Below, piece after piece: positions 48,571 through 57,792 of a DNA stretch of 64,000 bases. The stretch is taken from positions 1 through 64,000 of the forward strand of contig CAYUOY010000003.1 in the NCBI GenBank assembly GCA_964446495.1. Reading direction: 5' to 3'. Every line of letters begins with the position of its first letter. The stretch's first letter is position 1. The position numbers were made by a program, and so were the translations under genes. Below the pieces are notes generated by a model. The model saw only the letters and a list, made by a program, of their open reading frames with translations. It was not told the origin of the DNA and did not search any database. The stretch comes from JAADHU01 sp964446495. GTDB lineage: Bacteria; Pseudomonadota; Gammaproteobacteria; Steroidobacterales; Woeseiaceae.

Positions 48571-49845
48571 TTAATCCAGGTCCCCAAGCACGTTGCCGAG
48601 CTCGGTAACAACATTGTCCAGCGGAACGCTTTTTTGCTCTTCCCCACTGCGCAGGGGTTTCAGGCCTGCTATGTTCCCGGCGATCTCATCTTCACCAAGT
48701 ATTAATGCAAACAACGCACCACTCTTGTCGGCACGTTTGAGTTGCGACTTAAAACTGCCACCGCCAAGATTTACCTCAACACGTATGGCACTGATGCCAT
48801 CTTTGAGCTCCTCATTCAGCTCAAAAGCACGCGTCAGCGCAGCCTCGCCCGCCGCCACGATATAGACATGCGGATCTCGACCGGGTGCCGCACCACCGCA
48901 AACCTCAAACAAAGCCACCAGTCGCTCGATGCCCATCGCCCAGCCGATGGCAGCCGTCGGCCGTCCGCCAAGTTTCTCCACCAGGCCGTCGTAACGACCG
49001 CCGGAGCACACGGCTCCTTGCGAGCCCAGCGCATCCGTCACCCATTCAAAAACCGTGCGATTGTAGTAATCGAGACCTCGCACCAGGCGTGGATTCACGG
49101 TATAGGCAATCTCAGCGGCATCCAGCAGCGCTTTGAGCCCCGCAAAATGCTGTGCCGATTCATCATCCAGATAGTCCAGCATCACTGGCGCCGCAGCAAC
49201 AATATCCTTTAGTTCCGGGTTCTTCGAATCGAGTATCCGCAGCGGGTTCTTCTCGAGCCGGCGCATACTATCCTCATCCAGCCTGTTTTTCACTGTTGTG
49301 AAATAGGCGATGAGCTCTTGTCTATAAATAGCACGCGCTTCAGCGCTGCCGAGCGAGTTGATTTCGAGCGTCAGCCGCGACAGGCCAAGGCGTTGCCACA
49401 TGCGTGCGCACAAGATGATTAACTCGGCATCCACATCCGGGCCAGCGAAGCCCATCGCTTCCACATCGAACTGGTGAAATTGCCTGTAGCGGCCCTTTTG
49501 CGGTTTTTCGTAACGAAACATGGGGCCACAGGTCCACAGTTTCTGGCGCTGATTGTGCAGCAAGCCATTGGTGATGCCGGCTCGCACCATGCTGGCCGTC
49601 GCCTCCGGTCGCAATGTCAGACTTTCGTCGTTGCGATCCGCAAACGTGTACATCTCTTTTTCGACGATATCGGTGACTTCACCAATTGAACGCTGAAACA
49701 ATTCAGTATGCTCGATGATCGGCAAGCGGATTTCCCGATAGCCATAAGACTCGACCACCTCGCGCACGATCTCCTCGACATAGCGCCAGATTCCGGAGGC
49801 CTCCGGCAAGACATCGTTCATGCCTCTGACTGCGCGTGGTTTCAT
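48571..49845 (-). CDS. hisS: Histidyl-tRNA synthetase
   Basis: 424 residues, a normal HisRS length. Class II core: RGMNDVLPEASGIWRYVEEI at the start, LRPEATASMVRA, the motif 2 region CGPMFRYEKPQKGRYRQFHQ, the HisA loop LVRGLDYYNRTVFEWVT and motif 3 (AAIGWAMGIERLVALFE), then the anticodon-binding domain. Only five bases separate it from rodZ; the ispG gene usually found between them in gammaproteobacteria is absent here. Confidence 0.96.
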   Translation of the reverse strand: MKPRAVRGMNDVLPEASGIWRYVEEIVREVVESYGYREIRLPIIEHTELFQRSIGEVTDIVEKEMYTFADRNDESLTLRPEATASMVRAGITNGLLHNQRQKLWTCGPMFRYEKPQKGRYRQFHQFDVEAMGFAGPDVDAELIILCARMWQRLGLSRLTLEINSLGSAEARAIYRQELIAYFTTVKNRLDEDSMRRLEKNPLRILDSKNPELKDIVAAAPVMLDYLDDESAQHFAGLKALLDAAEIAYTVNPRLVRGLDYYNRTVFEWVTDALGSQGAVCSGGRYDGLVEKLGGRPTAAIGWAMGIERLVALFEVCGGAAPGRDPHVYIVAAGEAALTRAFELNEELKDGISAIRVEVNLGGGSFKSQLKRADKSGALFALILGEDEIAGNIAGLKPLRSGEEQKSVPLDNVVTELGNVLGDLD

Positions 49846-49850
49846 GATAT

Positions 49851-50783
49851 TTACCGGGCGTTGACGGTGAGTCGAGCCGTCCGGCCGCTGAGCATGGAGT
49901 CCGGAATCACGTAATCCTGACCGTTTACGGCCACCGCGACATTGGCGCTGTCACCGAACAATGCCCGCAATGGCGCGGCCCCGGTTACGGAAACATGGCG
50001 ACCAGCCCGACCGAGGTCGAAAAAGAGTCGCTTGCCGGAGGCATCAGACACCTCTGTCCAACAATCTCCGCTAAAACGCATGTCCAGCGTTGCCTGGGGA
50101 ACCGTTGCGTCGGTGGCTATCGCCTGAGATGCCTCGGACAGCGAGTCGGACAGATCATCGCCATAGGTTTCACTCGTCAACTCCGCGACCGCTGCTTCGC
50201 TATCCACAGGCTCCGACATTTCGTCAGTCCCATCGACGAGCCCGGCCTGCGCACTCTCGGGCAAGCGATCCGCCGGGTCGGCCGGTGCGGCCGCGCCCTC
50301 CTGCTCGTCGGCTGCCGAAACAAACGGAGCCAGGGTCGCGGTATCCGTTTCCACTAACGGTTCAGCGGCGCGTTGTTCGAACCACCACCACGCTGCCGCC
50401 GCGGCAGCCACCACTGCCAGCACGATGACAGCGCGTGCGATCCAGCGACCAAAATCGTAATCACGCGGAATTTTGCGTCGGCGTCCGACGACCGGTGGTG
50501 CACCAACCGCACGATTCAGTGAATAGTAGTCCGCCAGAATATCGTCTGTTGGCACACCGACCAGCTCGGCGTATTTTCGCAAGTGCCCTTTCGCAAATAC
50601 CGGCGCGCCGAGCACGTCAAACTGATTCTCTTCCAGGGCACGTACTTTCGGCTCGTCAAGATGCAGTTCCTTGGCAATGTCGAGCACGGAAATTTCCTGC
50701 GCCCGCCTGGCTTCCGCCAGCCGTTTGCCGGCAAGCATTTCTTCGGCCTCGGGTTCCTGCTCAGTTTTCTGTTTATCCGTCAT
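49851..50783 (-). CDS. rodZ: Cell-shape protein RodZ
   Basis: 310 residues. Cytosolic helix-turn-helix of the Xre type (GKRLAEARRAQEISVLDIAK, about residues 18-85), a basic juxtamembrane stretch (GRRRKIPRDYDFGRW), one TM helix (about 115-135), an acidic low-complexity periplasmic linker and the DUF4115 domain (MRFSGDCWTEVSDASGKRLF). It links MreB to the cell-wall machinery. It lies between pilW and hisS. Confidence 0.93.
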   Translation of the reverse strand: MTDKQKTEQEPEAEEMLAGKRLAEARRAQEISVLDIAKELHLDEPKVRALEENQFDVLGAPVFAKGHLRKYAELVGVPTDDILADYYSLNRAVGAPPVVGRRRKIPRDYDFGRWIARAVIVLAVVAAAAAAWWWFEQRAAEPLVETDTATLAPFVSAADEQEGAAAPADPADRLPESAQAGLVDGTDEMSEPVDSEAAVAELTSETYGDDLSDSLSEASQAIATDATVPQATLDMRFSGDCWTEVSDASGKRLFFDLGRAGRHVSVTGAAPLRALFGDSANVAVAVNGQDYVIPDSMLSGRTARLTVNAR

Positions 50784-50796
50784 CGTTATTCCGCTA

Positions 50797-51558
50797 TCAG
50801 CGATTCTGAAGAAGGCGACTGGCTTCGGCCGACTCCGGGAAATCCCTTAGCAACTGATTCGAATAGTCGCTCGCCGCGCGTGAATTTCCCAGCTCCTCTT
50901 CCAGCATAACCCCGAAATACAGAATCGACGCGCTAGCGAGATTCGTCGACAAGAATCGTTGCAGGAAGGCCCGGGCGACGAGATTGTCACCCGCTTTGCG
51001 CTTCAAGACCGCCATTTGTAACAACGCCTCACCGTAGTTTGACTTTTCGCTTAACGCTCGACGAAAATACTCCTCGGCGGCCACAGCGTCCGGCTTATTG
51101 ACCATGCAGACGCCCGCATTGGTCATCATCGTTTCGGGATCGTCATTTTCCGGCATATTGATGGCGCGTTCAAACTGCTCGCGCGCCTGATCGAATTCCC
51201 GTTGCTGACACAAGAAAACGGCGTAGGTATTTCGGACGCCGATGTCCTTGGGCCCGTAGCGAACCGCCAGGTCAAAGTGCTGGATTGCCAGTCGCTGGTT
51301 ATCCAGTGCCTGGTAGGTCATCGCCAGCACCGAATGTGCCAGAGGATATTCCTGATCGAACTCCAGCGCATACTCCAGTCGATCCCGCGCAAGCTCATAT
51401 TGGCCATTTCGAAAATACCGCGCACCCAGCGAGTAATACTGGAGTGCGGCCTCTTCCTTGTCCGGCTTACGGTCCACCGGGTTGTCCGATGTCGATACAC
51501 AGGCGCTCATCAGCGTTACGGCGATGATGCCGACCCATAGTTTGCGGTTAATCGTCAC
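50797..51558 (-). CDS. pilW: Type IV pilus biogenesis lipoprotein PilW (PilF)
   Basis: 253 residues. Lipobox VTLMSAC, then about six TPR units (YYSLGARYFRNGQYELARDR, YPLAHSVLAMTYQALDNQRL, AVFLCQQREFDQAREQFERA, SASILYFGVMLEEELGNSRA). In Pseudomonas the homologue is the pilotin for the PilQ secretin. Its start overlaps the rlmN stop (ATGA). Position between rlmN and rodZ is the standard one. Confidence 0.92.
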   Translation of the reverse strand: MTINRKLWVGIIAVTLMSACVSTSDNPVDRKPDKEEAALQYYSLGARYFRNGQYELARDRLEYALEFDQEYPLAHSVLAMTYQALDNQRLAIQHFDLAVRYGPKDIGVRNTYAVFLCQQREFDQAREQFERAINMPENDDPETMMTNAGVCMVNKPDAVAAEEYFRRALSEKSNYGEALLQMAVLKRKAGDNLVARAFLQRFLSTNLASASILYFGVMLEEELGNSRAASDYSNQLLRDFPESAEASRLLQNR

Positions 51559-52661
51559 GATGCTGCCACCCTTCTGTTCCGGTCACCCAGCCTGACCCGT
51601 ATCCGATCGCTTACTTTACCAGCCAACTGACCGCACGCGGCATCGATATCGTCGCCACGCGTTCTGCGAGTCGTGGCGATCACGCCGAGCTCACGGATTC
51701 GGCCCTGGAATCGAGCTATGGTCGCGGCCGGGGAACAGCCGAATTCATTGCCCTTGAATGGATTGAACGGAATCAAATTGATCTTTGCCGGCCTGTCACG
51801 CAACAGGGCCGCCAGTTGCTCCGCGTGTTGCAACGAATCGTTGACGCCTTTCAACATGACATATTCGAAGGTGATGAAACGATTTGCACGCTTCGCCGCA
51901 TAGGACCAGCACGCAGCCAGAAGCTCATCAATGGGATGCATGCGATTGATCGGTACCAGGCGAGTGCGCAACTCGTCAGTCGGCGCGTGCAGCGACACGG
52001 CCAGTGACACATTGCAATCATCAGCCAGGCGGTTTATCTGTGGCACGATGCCAGACGTGCTGACGGTGATTCGTCGCCGGGACAGTCCATAGGCATAGTC
52101 CGAGAGCAACAACTGCAACGCCGCGATAAGATTGCGGTAGTTGGCCATGGGCTCGCCCATGCCCATGAAAACCACATTGCTCACCGCCGGGTCGCCGCTG
52201 GCCCGCGGTGGCAGGACACGATTCGCATAGCAAACCTGACCCACAATTTCGGCACTGGTCAAATTGCGATTGAACCCCTGAGCGCCGGTGGCGCAAAATG
52301 CACAATCCAGTGCACAACCTACCTGCGATGATATACACAACGTGCCGCGTCCCGGCTCCGGGATAAAAACCGTCTCGATGGCCTGACCGCCGCCGGTCGA
52401 AAACAGCCATTTCACCGTGCCGTCCGCCGAGCGTTGCTCAGAGACCACCTCGGGCAAGGCGATATCCGCAACATGACTGAGTTGCTCTCGCAGTCCCTTG
52501 GAAATGTCGGTCATCACTTCAAAATCGCTGGCACCACGTTGATGAATCCATTGCATAACCTGGCGCGCACGAAACGGTTTCTCACCGAGGTCGGAGAAAA
52601 AGGTCTCGAGTCCGGCTTGTGACAAACCGACCAGGTTCTGCTTTGTATTTGATGCCTGCAT
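51555..52661 (-). CDS. rlmN: 23S rRNA A2503 / tRNA A37 C2-methyltransferase RlmN
   Basis: About 368 residues, radical SAM enzyme. Cluster-binding cysteines are in CALDCAFCATGAQGFNRNLT (CxxxCxxC). Other signatures: FVFMGMGEPMANYRN-type loop (NVVFMGMGEPMANY), RITVSTSGIVPQI, LAVSLHAPTDELRTRLVPIN and FEYVMLKGVNDS. The mechanistic Cys near the C-terminus is in DIDAACGQLAG. The ATG (MQASNTKQNLVGL) matches the usual start; an extension to 52700 overlaps ndk. Confidence 0.95.
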   Translation of the reverse strand: MQASNTKQNLVGLSQAGLETFFSDLGEKPFRARQVMQWIHQRGASDFEVMTDISKGLREQLSHVADIALPEVVSEQRSADGTVKWLFSTGGGQAIETVFIPEPGRGTLCISSQVGCALDCAFCATGAQGFNRNLTSAEIVGQVCYANRVLPPRASGDPAVSNVVFMGMGEPMANYRNLIAALQLLLSDYAYGLSRRRITVSTSGIVPQINRLADDCNVSLAVSLHAPTDELRTRLVPINRMHPIDELLAACWSYAAKRANRFITFEYVMLKGVNDSLQHAEQLAALLRDRPAKINLIPFNPFKGNEFGCSPAATIARFQGRIRELGVIATTRRTRGDDIDAACGQLAGKVSDRIRVRLGDRNRRVAAS

Positions 52662-52681
52662 CGTAAGCAATCCGCCGCGAT

Positions 52682-53113
52682 CTATCGGGTGCGTGGACAC
52701 ACCCCATCGTCACCGAAGAAAAAGGCAATTTCCTGCGCCGCCGTGTCCGTGGCATCCGAGCCGTGCACAATATTTTCCTCGATGCTGTCGGCAAAGTCGG
52801 AGCGAATGGTGCCGGCGTCCGCGTCGGCCGGATTCGTGGCACCCATGATGTTGCGGTGCGTATTCACGGCGTCCTCGCCTTGCAGCGCCGTCACCATGAC
52901 CGGGCCAGATCGCATGTAGGCAACCAGGTCGTTGTAAAAAGGCCGTTCCTTGTGTACAGCGTAAAATCCCTCGGCCTGTTCCTGACTGAGATGCAACATT
53001 TTTGCAGCGACAATCATCAAGCCGGCCTTCTCAAATCGGCTGTAAATTTCTCCGATCAGGTTCTTTTGGACACCATCGGGCTTGATAATTGAGAGCGTTT
53101 GCTCAACGGACAT
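52682..53113 (-). CDS. ndk: Nucleoside diphosphate kinase
   Basis: 143 residues, typical length. Equilibrates NTP pools with a phospho-histidine intermediate. Seen: TLSIIKPDGVQKNLIGEIYS, the nucleotide loop HKERPFYNDLVAYM, ALQGEDAV and the catalytic His in ENIVHGSDATDTAAQEI. The ATG has GAAGGAAG upstream; the longer in-frame version to 53182 is not supported. It precedes rlmN as in E. coli and Pseudomonas. Confidence 0.97.
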   Translation of the reverse strand: MSVEQTLSIIKPDGVQKNLIGEIYSRFEKAGLMIVAAKMLHLSQEQAEGFYAVHKERPFYNDLVAYMRSGPVMVTALQGEDAVNTHRNIMGATNPADADAGTIRSDFADSIEENIVHGSDATDTAAQEIAFFFGDDGVCPRTR

Positions 53114-53227
53114 TCGATTCTTCCTTTCTTCCATTAGCGAAAAAAGCCGGGCATGACATGCCGGCCGTGCGTAAACCTTCAATTTTACTGGTAAATTCAG
53201 TGCCAGGCAATGCGGCTGGCATCGGCG

Positions 53228-53551
53228 TCAGACGCTGAAACTTTCTCCGCAGCCACACTCACCAGTCACATTCGGATTGCGAAAACTAAACGCTTCGTTC
53301 AGCCCTTCCTTGACGAAATCGACTCTCGTACCATCGATAAGCTCAAGGCTCTCCGGATCGACCACAATCTTGACGCCCTGATCTTCAAAGACGACATCGC
53401 CGTCTTCAACAGCTTCGGCATAATTCACCACGTAAGCGAAGCCATTGCAGCCCATTTTCTTGATGCCCAGGCGCAAACCGATCCCTTTGCCGCGCACCAG
53501 CAAATGGTTTTTGACGCGATCTGCCGCCGGCGGTGTCAGTGATATAGCCAT
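53228..53551 (-). CDS. iscA: A-type iron-sulfur carrier IscA
   Basis: About 107 residues. A-type carrier with the three cluster-binding cysteines: one in IKKMGCNGFAYVVNY, two in GECGCGESFSV. The start MAISLTPPAADRV matches the family; a TTG three codons earlier has a better-placed AGGA and cannot be excluded. It lies 16 bases after the IscU-like gene. IscA receives and passes on Fe-S clusters. hscB, hscA and fdx, which usually follow iscA, are absent; ndk comes next. Confidence 0.93.
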   Translation of the reverse strand: MAISLTPPAADRVKNHLLVRGKGIGLRLGIKKMGCNGFAYVVNYAEAVEDGDVVFEDQGVKIVVDPESLELIDGTRVDFVKEGLNEAFSFRNPNVTGECGCGESFSV

Positions 53552-53567
53552 TGTTGTCAATTCGTCC

Positions 53568-53978
53568 TTAGTCGGTCGCCGCCTCGTCGAGCCGCGATAA
53601 CAGCGCTCGGATGGCGTCTTCAAGCAGTAGTATACGGCCGGTTTTCTCCACCGGCACCCCCAGTGTTGTCATAAGCTCGGAAACACTGAAATCCCTCAGT
53701 TGATTGACGGGTCCGCCCTCGAATCGTGCGCAACAGGCTTCGGTCGCCGCAATCAGATGCGGGCAGCCGAAGACACGAAAACGAAGCGCAAGCAGGTCAC
53801 CGTTCTTCACGGCCGCCCGCAATTGCAGCTGCGGGCCCGATGCGGAGGCGCTTACCCGCACTTCGTGGTGCCTGCCAGCATTGATCGGCAACTCCGTCGC
53901 ATGCGTCGGAGCCGCAAACAACGCCCGAACCTGTTCGTTATAGGGACTCAGTGGCACTGATCTCGCTGCGTCGGTCAC
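53568..53978 (-). CDS. Divergent IscU/NifU-N-like scaffold protein lacking cluster cysteines
   Basis: 136 residues in the iscU position between iscS and iscA. Fold-level similarity to IscU: RFRVFGCPHLIAATEACCARFEGGPV corresponds to the RFKTYGCGSAIA region, and LLLEDAIRALLSRL to SILAEDAIKAAI. Of the three IscU cluster ligands only the middle one has a counterpart (Cys72). The PACGD site is replaced by a Cys-free SASASGPQ stretch and the HCSILAEDA cysteine by TGRILLLEDA. Two extra cysteines (82, 83) are present. It probably cannot hold a normal cluster, so a degenerate or repurposed role with IscS is likely. Coupled to iscS by ATGA. Confidence 0.75.
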   Translation of the reverse strand: MTDAARSVPLSPYNEQVRALFAAPTHATELPINAGRHHEVRVSASASGPQLQLRAAVKNGDLLALRFRVFGCPHLIAATEACCARFEGGPVNQLRDFSVSELMTTLGVPVEKTGRILLLEDAIRALLSRLDEAATD

Positions 53979-55159
53979 GTCAGTGACTCCGGTGCGATGG
54001 CACGCAGCCTGGCCACCGCCGACAGATATCGGTCACGTGCGAATTCGATATCGTTGCTGGTCGTCTCCGGACCGAAACTGAAGCGGATGGCGCTTTGCGC
54101 CTCAAGATCCGTGCGGCCAAGCGCTTTCAATACGAACGATGGTTCGCCACTATGAGTGTTGCAGGCAGAGCCGCTGGCCACACACAACGGTTCCAGCGCC
54201 AGCATCAGGCTTTCACCCTCCACGCCCGCGGCGCTGACATTCAATATGCCCGGATAGTGGCTTTCGGCCGAGCCGTTCAGGGTAATGCCAGGACAGCGGA
54301 TGAGGCCCTCCCACAATATTTTCCGCAGTGTCGCGGCATGTGACAGATTCTCCTCAAGTCGCTCCCGGGCCAGCCGGGCAGCGACACCCATGCCAATGAT
54401 CTGGTGCAACGGCGAGGTCCCTGGACGCAGTCGCTTTTCCTGGCCCCCGCCGTACAGCAACGGCTTCACGCCGCATCCCGGACGAGCAGCGATAAAGAGT
54501 GCTCCAATTCCTTGCGGTCCGCGAAACTTGTGTGCCGTGACGGACAGCAGATCCACGGGCAGGGCCGCAAGATCGATGCTCAGTTTGCCGGCCGATTGCG
54601 CCGCATCGGTATGGAACAGCACCTCTCGGGAATGGCACAGCGTCCCGATGGCGGTGATATCCTGAACCACGCCCGTTTCGTTGTTAACGTGCATGATGGA
54701 AACCAGTTGCGTATCGTCGCGAATCGCCGCTTCAAGATCAGCCAGCGCAAGAATGCCGTCGGCTCGAGGCGACAATCGAGTCACTTCGAAGCCTTCCTTT
54801 TCCAGAATATCAAAAGGCTCAAGGACGGCTTTGTGCTCGGTCGTCATCGTAATCAGATGCCGGCCGCGGTGGGCACGAAAGTGGGCGGCACCAAAAATGG
54901 CAAGGTTGTCCGCTTCCGTTGCTCCGGAAGTCCATATCAGGTCCTCGGGGCGTGCATTGAGCAACAATCCCAGCTCCTGCCTCGCTGCGCCAATCTCCGC
55001 CTGAGCGTGACGCGCGACAACATGGCTCGATGAGGCATTGCCGTACTGCGCTCGAGCAGCAAAACAGTCGGATATCGCCGCGGCGACGTCGAGATCGATA
55101 GGCGTGGTTGCAGCGTGGTCGAGATACACCACGTTCGTTCCTTGCGGCGAATTCATCAC
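53975..55159 (-). CDS. iscS: Cysteine desulfurase (IscS/NifS family)
   Basis: 394 residues. PLP enzyme moving sulfur from cysteine to Fe-S assembly and tRNA thiolation. Seen: YLDHAATTPID, SGATEADNLAI, TTEHKAVLEP, HVNNETGVVQDI, HTDAAQSAGK, the PLP lysine in SVTAHKFRGPQG and the active Cys in ASGSACNTHS. It overlaps the trmJ gene upstream and the IscU-like gene downstream by four bases each. iscR and cysE, common between trmJ and iscS in Pseudomonas, are absent. Confidence 0.94.
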   Translation of the reverse strand: MMNSPQGTNVVYLDHAATTPIDLDVAAAISDCFAARAQYGNASSSHVVARHAQAEIGAARQELGLLLNARPEDLIWTSGATEADNLAIFGAAHFRAHRGRHLITMTTEHKAVLEPFDILEKEGFEVTRLSPRADGILALADLEAAIRDDTQLVSIMHVNNETGVVQDITAIGTLCHSREVLFHTDAAQSAGKLSIDLAALPVDLLSVTAHKFRGPQGIGALFIAARPGCGVKPLLYGGGQEKRLRPGTSPLHQIIGMGVAARLARERLEENLSHAATLRKILWEGLIRCPGITLNGSAESHYPGILNVSAAGVEGESLMLALEPLCVASGSACNTHSGEPSFVLKALGRTDLEAQSAIRFSFGPETTSNDIEFARDRYLSAVARLRAIAPESLT

Positions 55160-55869
55160 CTGGCCGTGTCCGGATCAAGCGAACTCAGGATGCCGCGCAG
55201 AATATTGACTTCGCTTTGATCCGGTTCCGCACGGATCATCAGCCGTCGCAAACGGCGAAACAGGTGTCGCGGGCTGTCCGGATCCAGGAAACCGCTGCGC
55301 GTCAGGACCGTTTCAAGATGGGCGTAGAGATTTTCCAGGTCCTCGCCGGTTGCTCGTGGCGATTCCGGCGCGTAATCATTTTCCGCGTCACCAAATTCGG
55401 CCACTCTGAGTTCATAGCTCAAAACCTGCACGGCCATCGCCAGGTTCAGTGAACTGAATCCTGGCACTGTGGGAATGGTCAGCAACGTGTTGCAAAGATC
55501 AAGATCTTCGTTGGTCAGTCCGGATTTCTCCGGGCCAAATACCGCCGCGACGATGCCGTGCTCGCTCTCCTGCAGAAGTCGTTCGGCGCAGGCTCGCGGT
55601 GCCATGCTGGGCCAGCCAATGCTTCTTGATCGGGCGCTGGCACCGGCCACGTAGGTACAGTCAGCCAGTGCCTCCGCCAGCGTGTCCACAACCCCGGCAG
55701 CCTGCAGAATATCTTCGCTACCCGAGGCGCGCGCGGTCGCCTCCTCATGCGGAAATTTCCTGGGTCGAACGAGCATCAGGTCATCCAGACCCATGTTTTT
55801 CATTGCTCGTGCGGCCGCACCGATATTGCCCGGATGTGTTGTGCCAACAAGGATGATACGAACCCTCAT
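55156..55869 (-). CDS. trmJ: tRNA (Cm32/Um32) methyltransferase TrmJ
   Basis: 237 residues. SPOUT-class methyltransferase acting on position 32 of tRNA. Signatures: IILVGTTHPGNIGAAARAMK at the start, DDLMLVRPRKF, AAVFGPEKSGLTNEDLDLCN (SAM knot) and IPTVPGFSSLNLAMAVQVLS. The C-terminal extension (TRSGFLDPDSPRHLFRRLRR) is typical of TrmJ. It heads the trmJ-iscS-IscU-like-iscA unit and diverges from suhB, as in E. coli. Confidence 0.94.
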   Translation of the reverse strand: MRVRIILVGTTHPGNIGAAARAMKNMGLDDLMLVRPRKFPHEEATARASGSEDILQAAGVVDTLAEALADCTYVAGASARSRSIGWPSMAPRACAERLLQESEHGIVAAVFGPEKSGLTNEDLDLCNTLLTIPTVPGFSSLNLAMAVQVLSYELRVAEFGDAENDYAPESPRATGEDLENLYAHLETVLTRSGFLDPDSPRHLFRRLRRLMIRAEPDQSEVNILRGILSSLDPDTAR

Positions 55870-56033
55870 TTCTCCTGCTAACCTCGCACTGGATAATCGG
55901 CGTGCCTGACGACGCCAAGGTTTGTTATTCTAGCGCGCCTGCAAGGCAAGTACGCCGAATTGAGGAGATTGCTCCATAACTCCTGGCGTGTCGGGCCGGC
56001 AACGCTCTTTTATCAATTTGACGGAATCGCACC

Positions 56034-56849
56034 ATGCATGCACTACTCAACGTGGCCGTAATGGCCGCCCGCGATGGCGGCAACACGCTAATTCGCAGCC
56101 TCAAGAAACTCGACAAACTCAAGGTGGAACAAAAAGGGCGCAACGACTTCGTCAGCGAGGCGGATCGTATCGCAGAACGCGCCGTCATTGACATGATTCA
56201 CAAGCACTACCCCGAGCACGCTATTCTCGCGGAAGAAAGTGGTGCCCAGGGTGATTCCGAATTTCTGTGGGTCATCGACCCGCTGGATGGCACCACCAAT
56301 TTTCTGCACGGCTTCCCCGTTTTTTGCGTCTCCGTTGCACTGTTGCACAAGGGACGGCCCGAACACGCCGTTGTCTATGACCCTCTGCGCCAGGAATTGT
56401 TCACCGCTTCCCGCGGCCAGGGCGCGGAACTGGATGGTCACCGAATCAGAGTCAGCGGCGTACGCACGATGGAACGCGCACTCGTCGGTACCGGCTTTCC
56501 GTACCGCGATTCCAACAAGGCGATGGCGCCGTACATGGAGATGTTCAATGCCGCCATGGCGAAAACTTCCGGTGTTCGCCGCCCGGGCTCAGCCGCACTC
56601 GATCTTTGTTACGTCGCTGCCGGTCGTCTCGACGCCTTTTGGGAAACCGGTTTGTGCAAATGGGATATCGCGGCCGGGGCACTGATTATTCGGGAAGCCG
56701 GCGGCATCATCACCGGCCTGGACGGCAGCGGGGATTATCTTGAAACAGGACACGTATTGACGGGCACGCCCAAAATATACGCCGGCCTCGCGCGGCTCTT
56801 TGCGCCGCACATCCGCACAATGTTTGCAGATGACAAAACGTCAGGGTAA
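56034..56849 (+). CDS. suhB: Inositol-1-monophosphatase family protein SuhB
   Basis: 271 residues. Mg2+-dependent phosphatase; in E. coli SuhB also joins the rRNA antitermination complex. Metal-binding motifs: EESGAQGDSEFLWVIDPLDG, TTNFLHGFPVFCVSVAL and KWDIAAGALIIREAGG. RPGSAALDLCYVAAGRLDAF is also conserved. The ATG (MHALLNVAVMAARDGG) matches the family start. Its end overlaps the convergent secF end by nine bases. Confidence 0.95.
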   Translation: MHALLNVAVMAARDGGNTLIRSLKKLDKLKVEQKGRNDFVSEADRIAERAVIDMIHKHYPEHAILAEESGAQGDSEFLWVIDPLDGTTNFLHGFPVFCVSVALLHKGRPEHAVVYDPLRQELFTASRGQGAELDGHRIRVSGVRTMERALVGTGFPYRDSNKAMAPYMEMFNAAMAKTSGVRRPGSAALDLCYVAAGRLDAFWETGLCKWDIAAGALIIREAGGIITGLDGSGDYLETGHVLTGTPKIYAGLARLFAPHIRTMFADDKTSG

Positions 56850-57782
56850 GTCGTCGATCAACTCCGGATCGATGGCAGGTGGCAGCAAATCCTGAGCGGA
56901 TACATCGAGGGTCAGCGCAATGGCGCTCGCCGTATAGATGGACGAGTAGGTTCCGACCACGATGCCAACGATCAGGGCAATCGAGAATGGGCCGACAGAC
57001 TCACCACCGAGCAACAACAAAGCGACCAGCACCAGCAATGTAGTTACGCCAGTAATGATCGTGCGTGCGAGCATTTCATTGATCGAAAGATTCATGGCCT
57101 CTTCCGATGAGACACCGCGAAGTTTGAGGAAGTTTTCCCGGATTCGGTCAAAAGCAACCACCGTATCGTTCAACGAGTAACCGATAACGGCCAGCACGGC
57201 GGCAACCACCGTCAAATCAAAATCAAAGCCAAAGAGAGAGAAAAAGCCCAGCGTAATAATGACGTCGTGCGCCAAAGCGGCGACAGCGCCCGCCGCGAAC
57301 TTCCACTGAAACCGAAACATCACGTACGCGAAAATCATCAGCAACGCGAAAATCATGGCCAGGCCGCCCTGCTCGGTAAGCTCCTCGCCCACTTGCGGTC
57401 CGACGAATTCGACCCGTCGCAGGTCAACATTCGGCTCATCCGCCGCCAGCGTATTTCTCAGTCGCTCGCGAATTTCATTGGGATTCGCACCAATCTGTGG
57501 CGGCAACCGCAGTAACACGTCCGAGGCGACACCGAATTCCTGCACCTGTACATCTTCAAATCCCGCCTCGGCCAGCAAGCTGCGAATCTTTTTGAGATCA
57601 GCGTCCTGTGGATAACCGATTTCAAGCAAGACACCGCCCGTGAAATCGATGCCTAATTCCAGACCCCGTATACCCAGGGAAAGCAGTGAAACCACAATCA
57701 CTGTCGCTGAAATCGTCAGGGCAATTCGACGCCGTGACTTGCTCAGGAAGTCAAAATTGGTTTTTTCCTTGATCAATCTCAT
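56841..57782 (-). CDS. secF: Protein translocase subunit SecF
   Basis: 313 residues, six TM helices. N-terminal NFDFLSKSRRRIALTISATV, then LGIDFTGGVLLEIGYP and the conserved C-terminal block with GYSLNDTVVAFDRIRENFLK and the cytosolic segment SINEMLARTIITGVTTLLVL. SecF pairs with SecD to drive late steps of protein export using the proton gradient. The ATG has AGGAT nine bases upstream, ten bases after the secD stop. Confidence 0.96.
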   Translation of the reverse strand: MRLIKEKTNFDFLSKSRRRIALTISATVIVVSLLSLGIRGLELGIDFTGGVLLEIGYPQDADLKKIRSLLAEAGFEDVQVQEFGVASDVLLRLPPQIGANPNEIRERLRNTLAADEPNVDLRRVEFVGPQVGEELTEQGGLAMIFALLMIFAYVMFRFQWKFAAGAVAALAHDVIITLGFFSLFGFDFDLTVVAAVLAVIGYSLNDTVVAFDRIRENFLKLRGVSSEEAMNLSINEMLARTIITGVTTLLVLVALLLLGGESVGPFSIALIVGIVVGTYSSIYTASAIALTLDVSAQDLLPPAIDPELIDDLP

Positions 57783-57792
57783 CGTGTGTATC

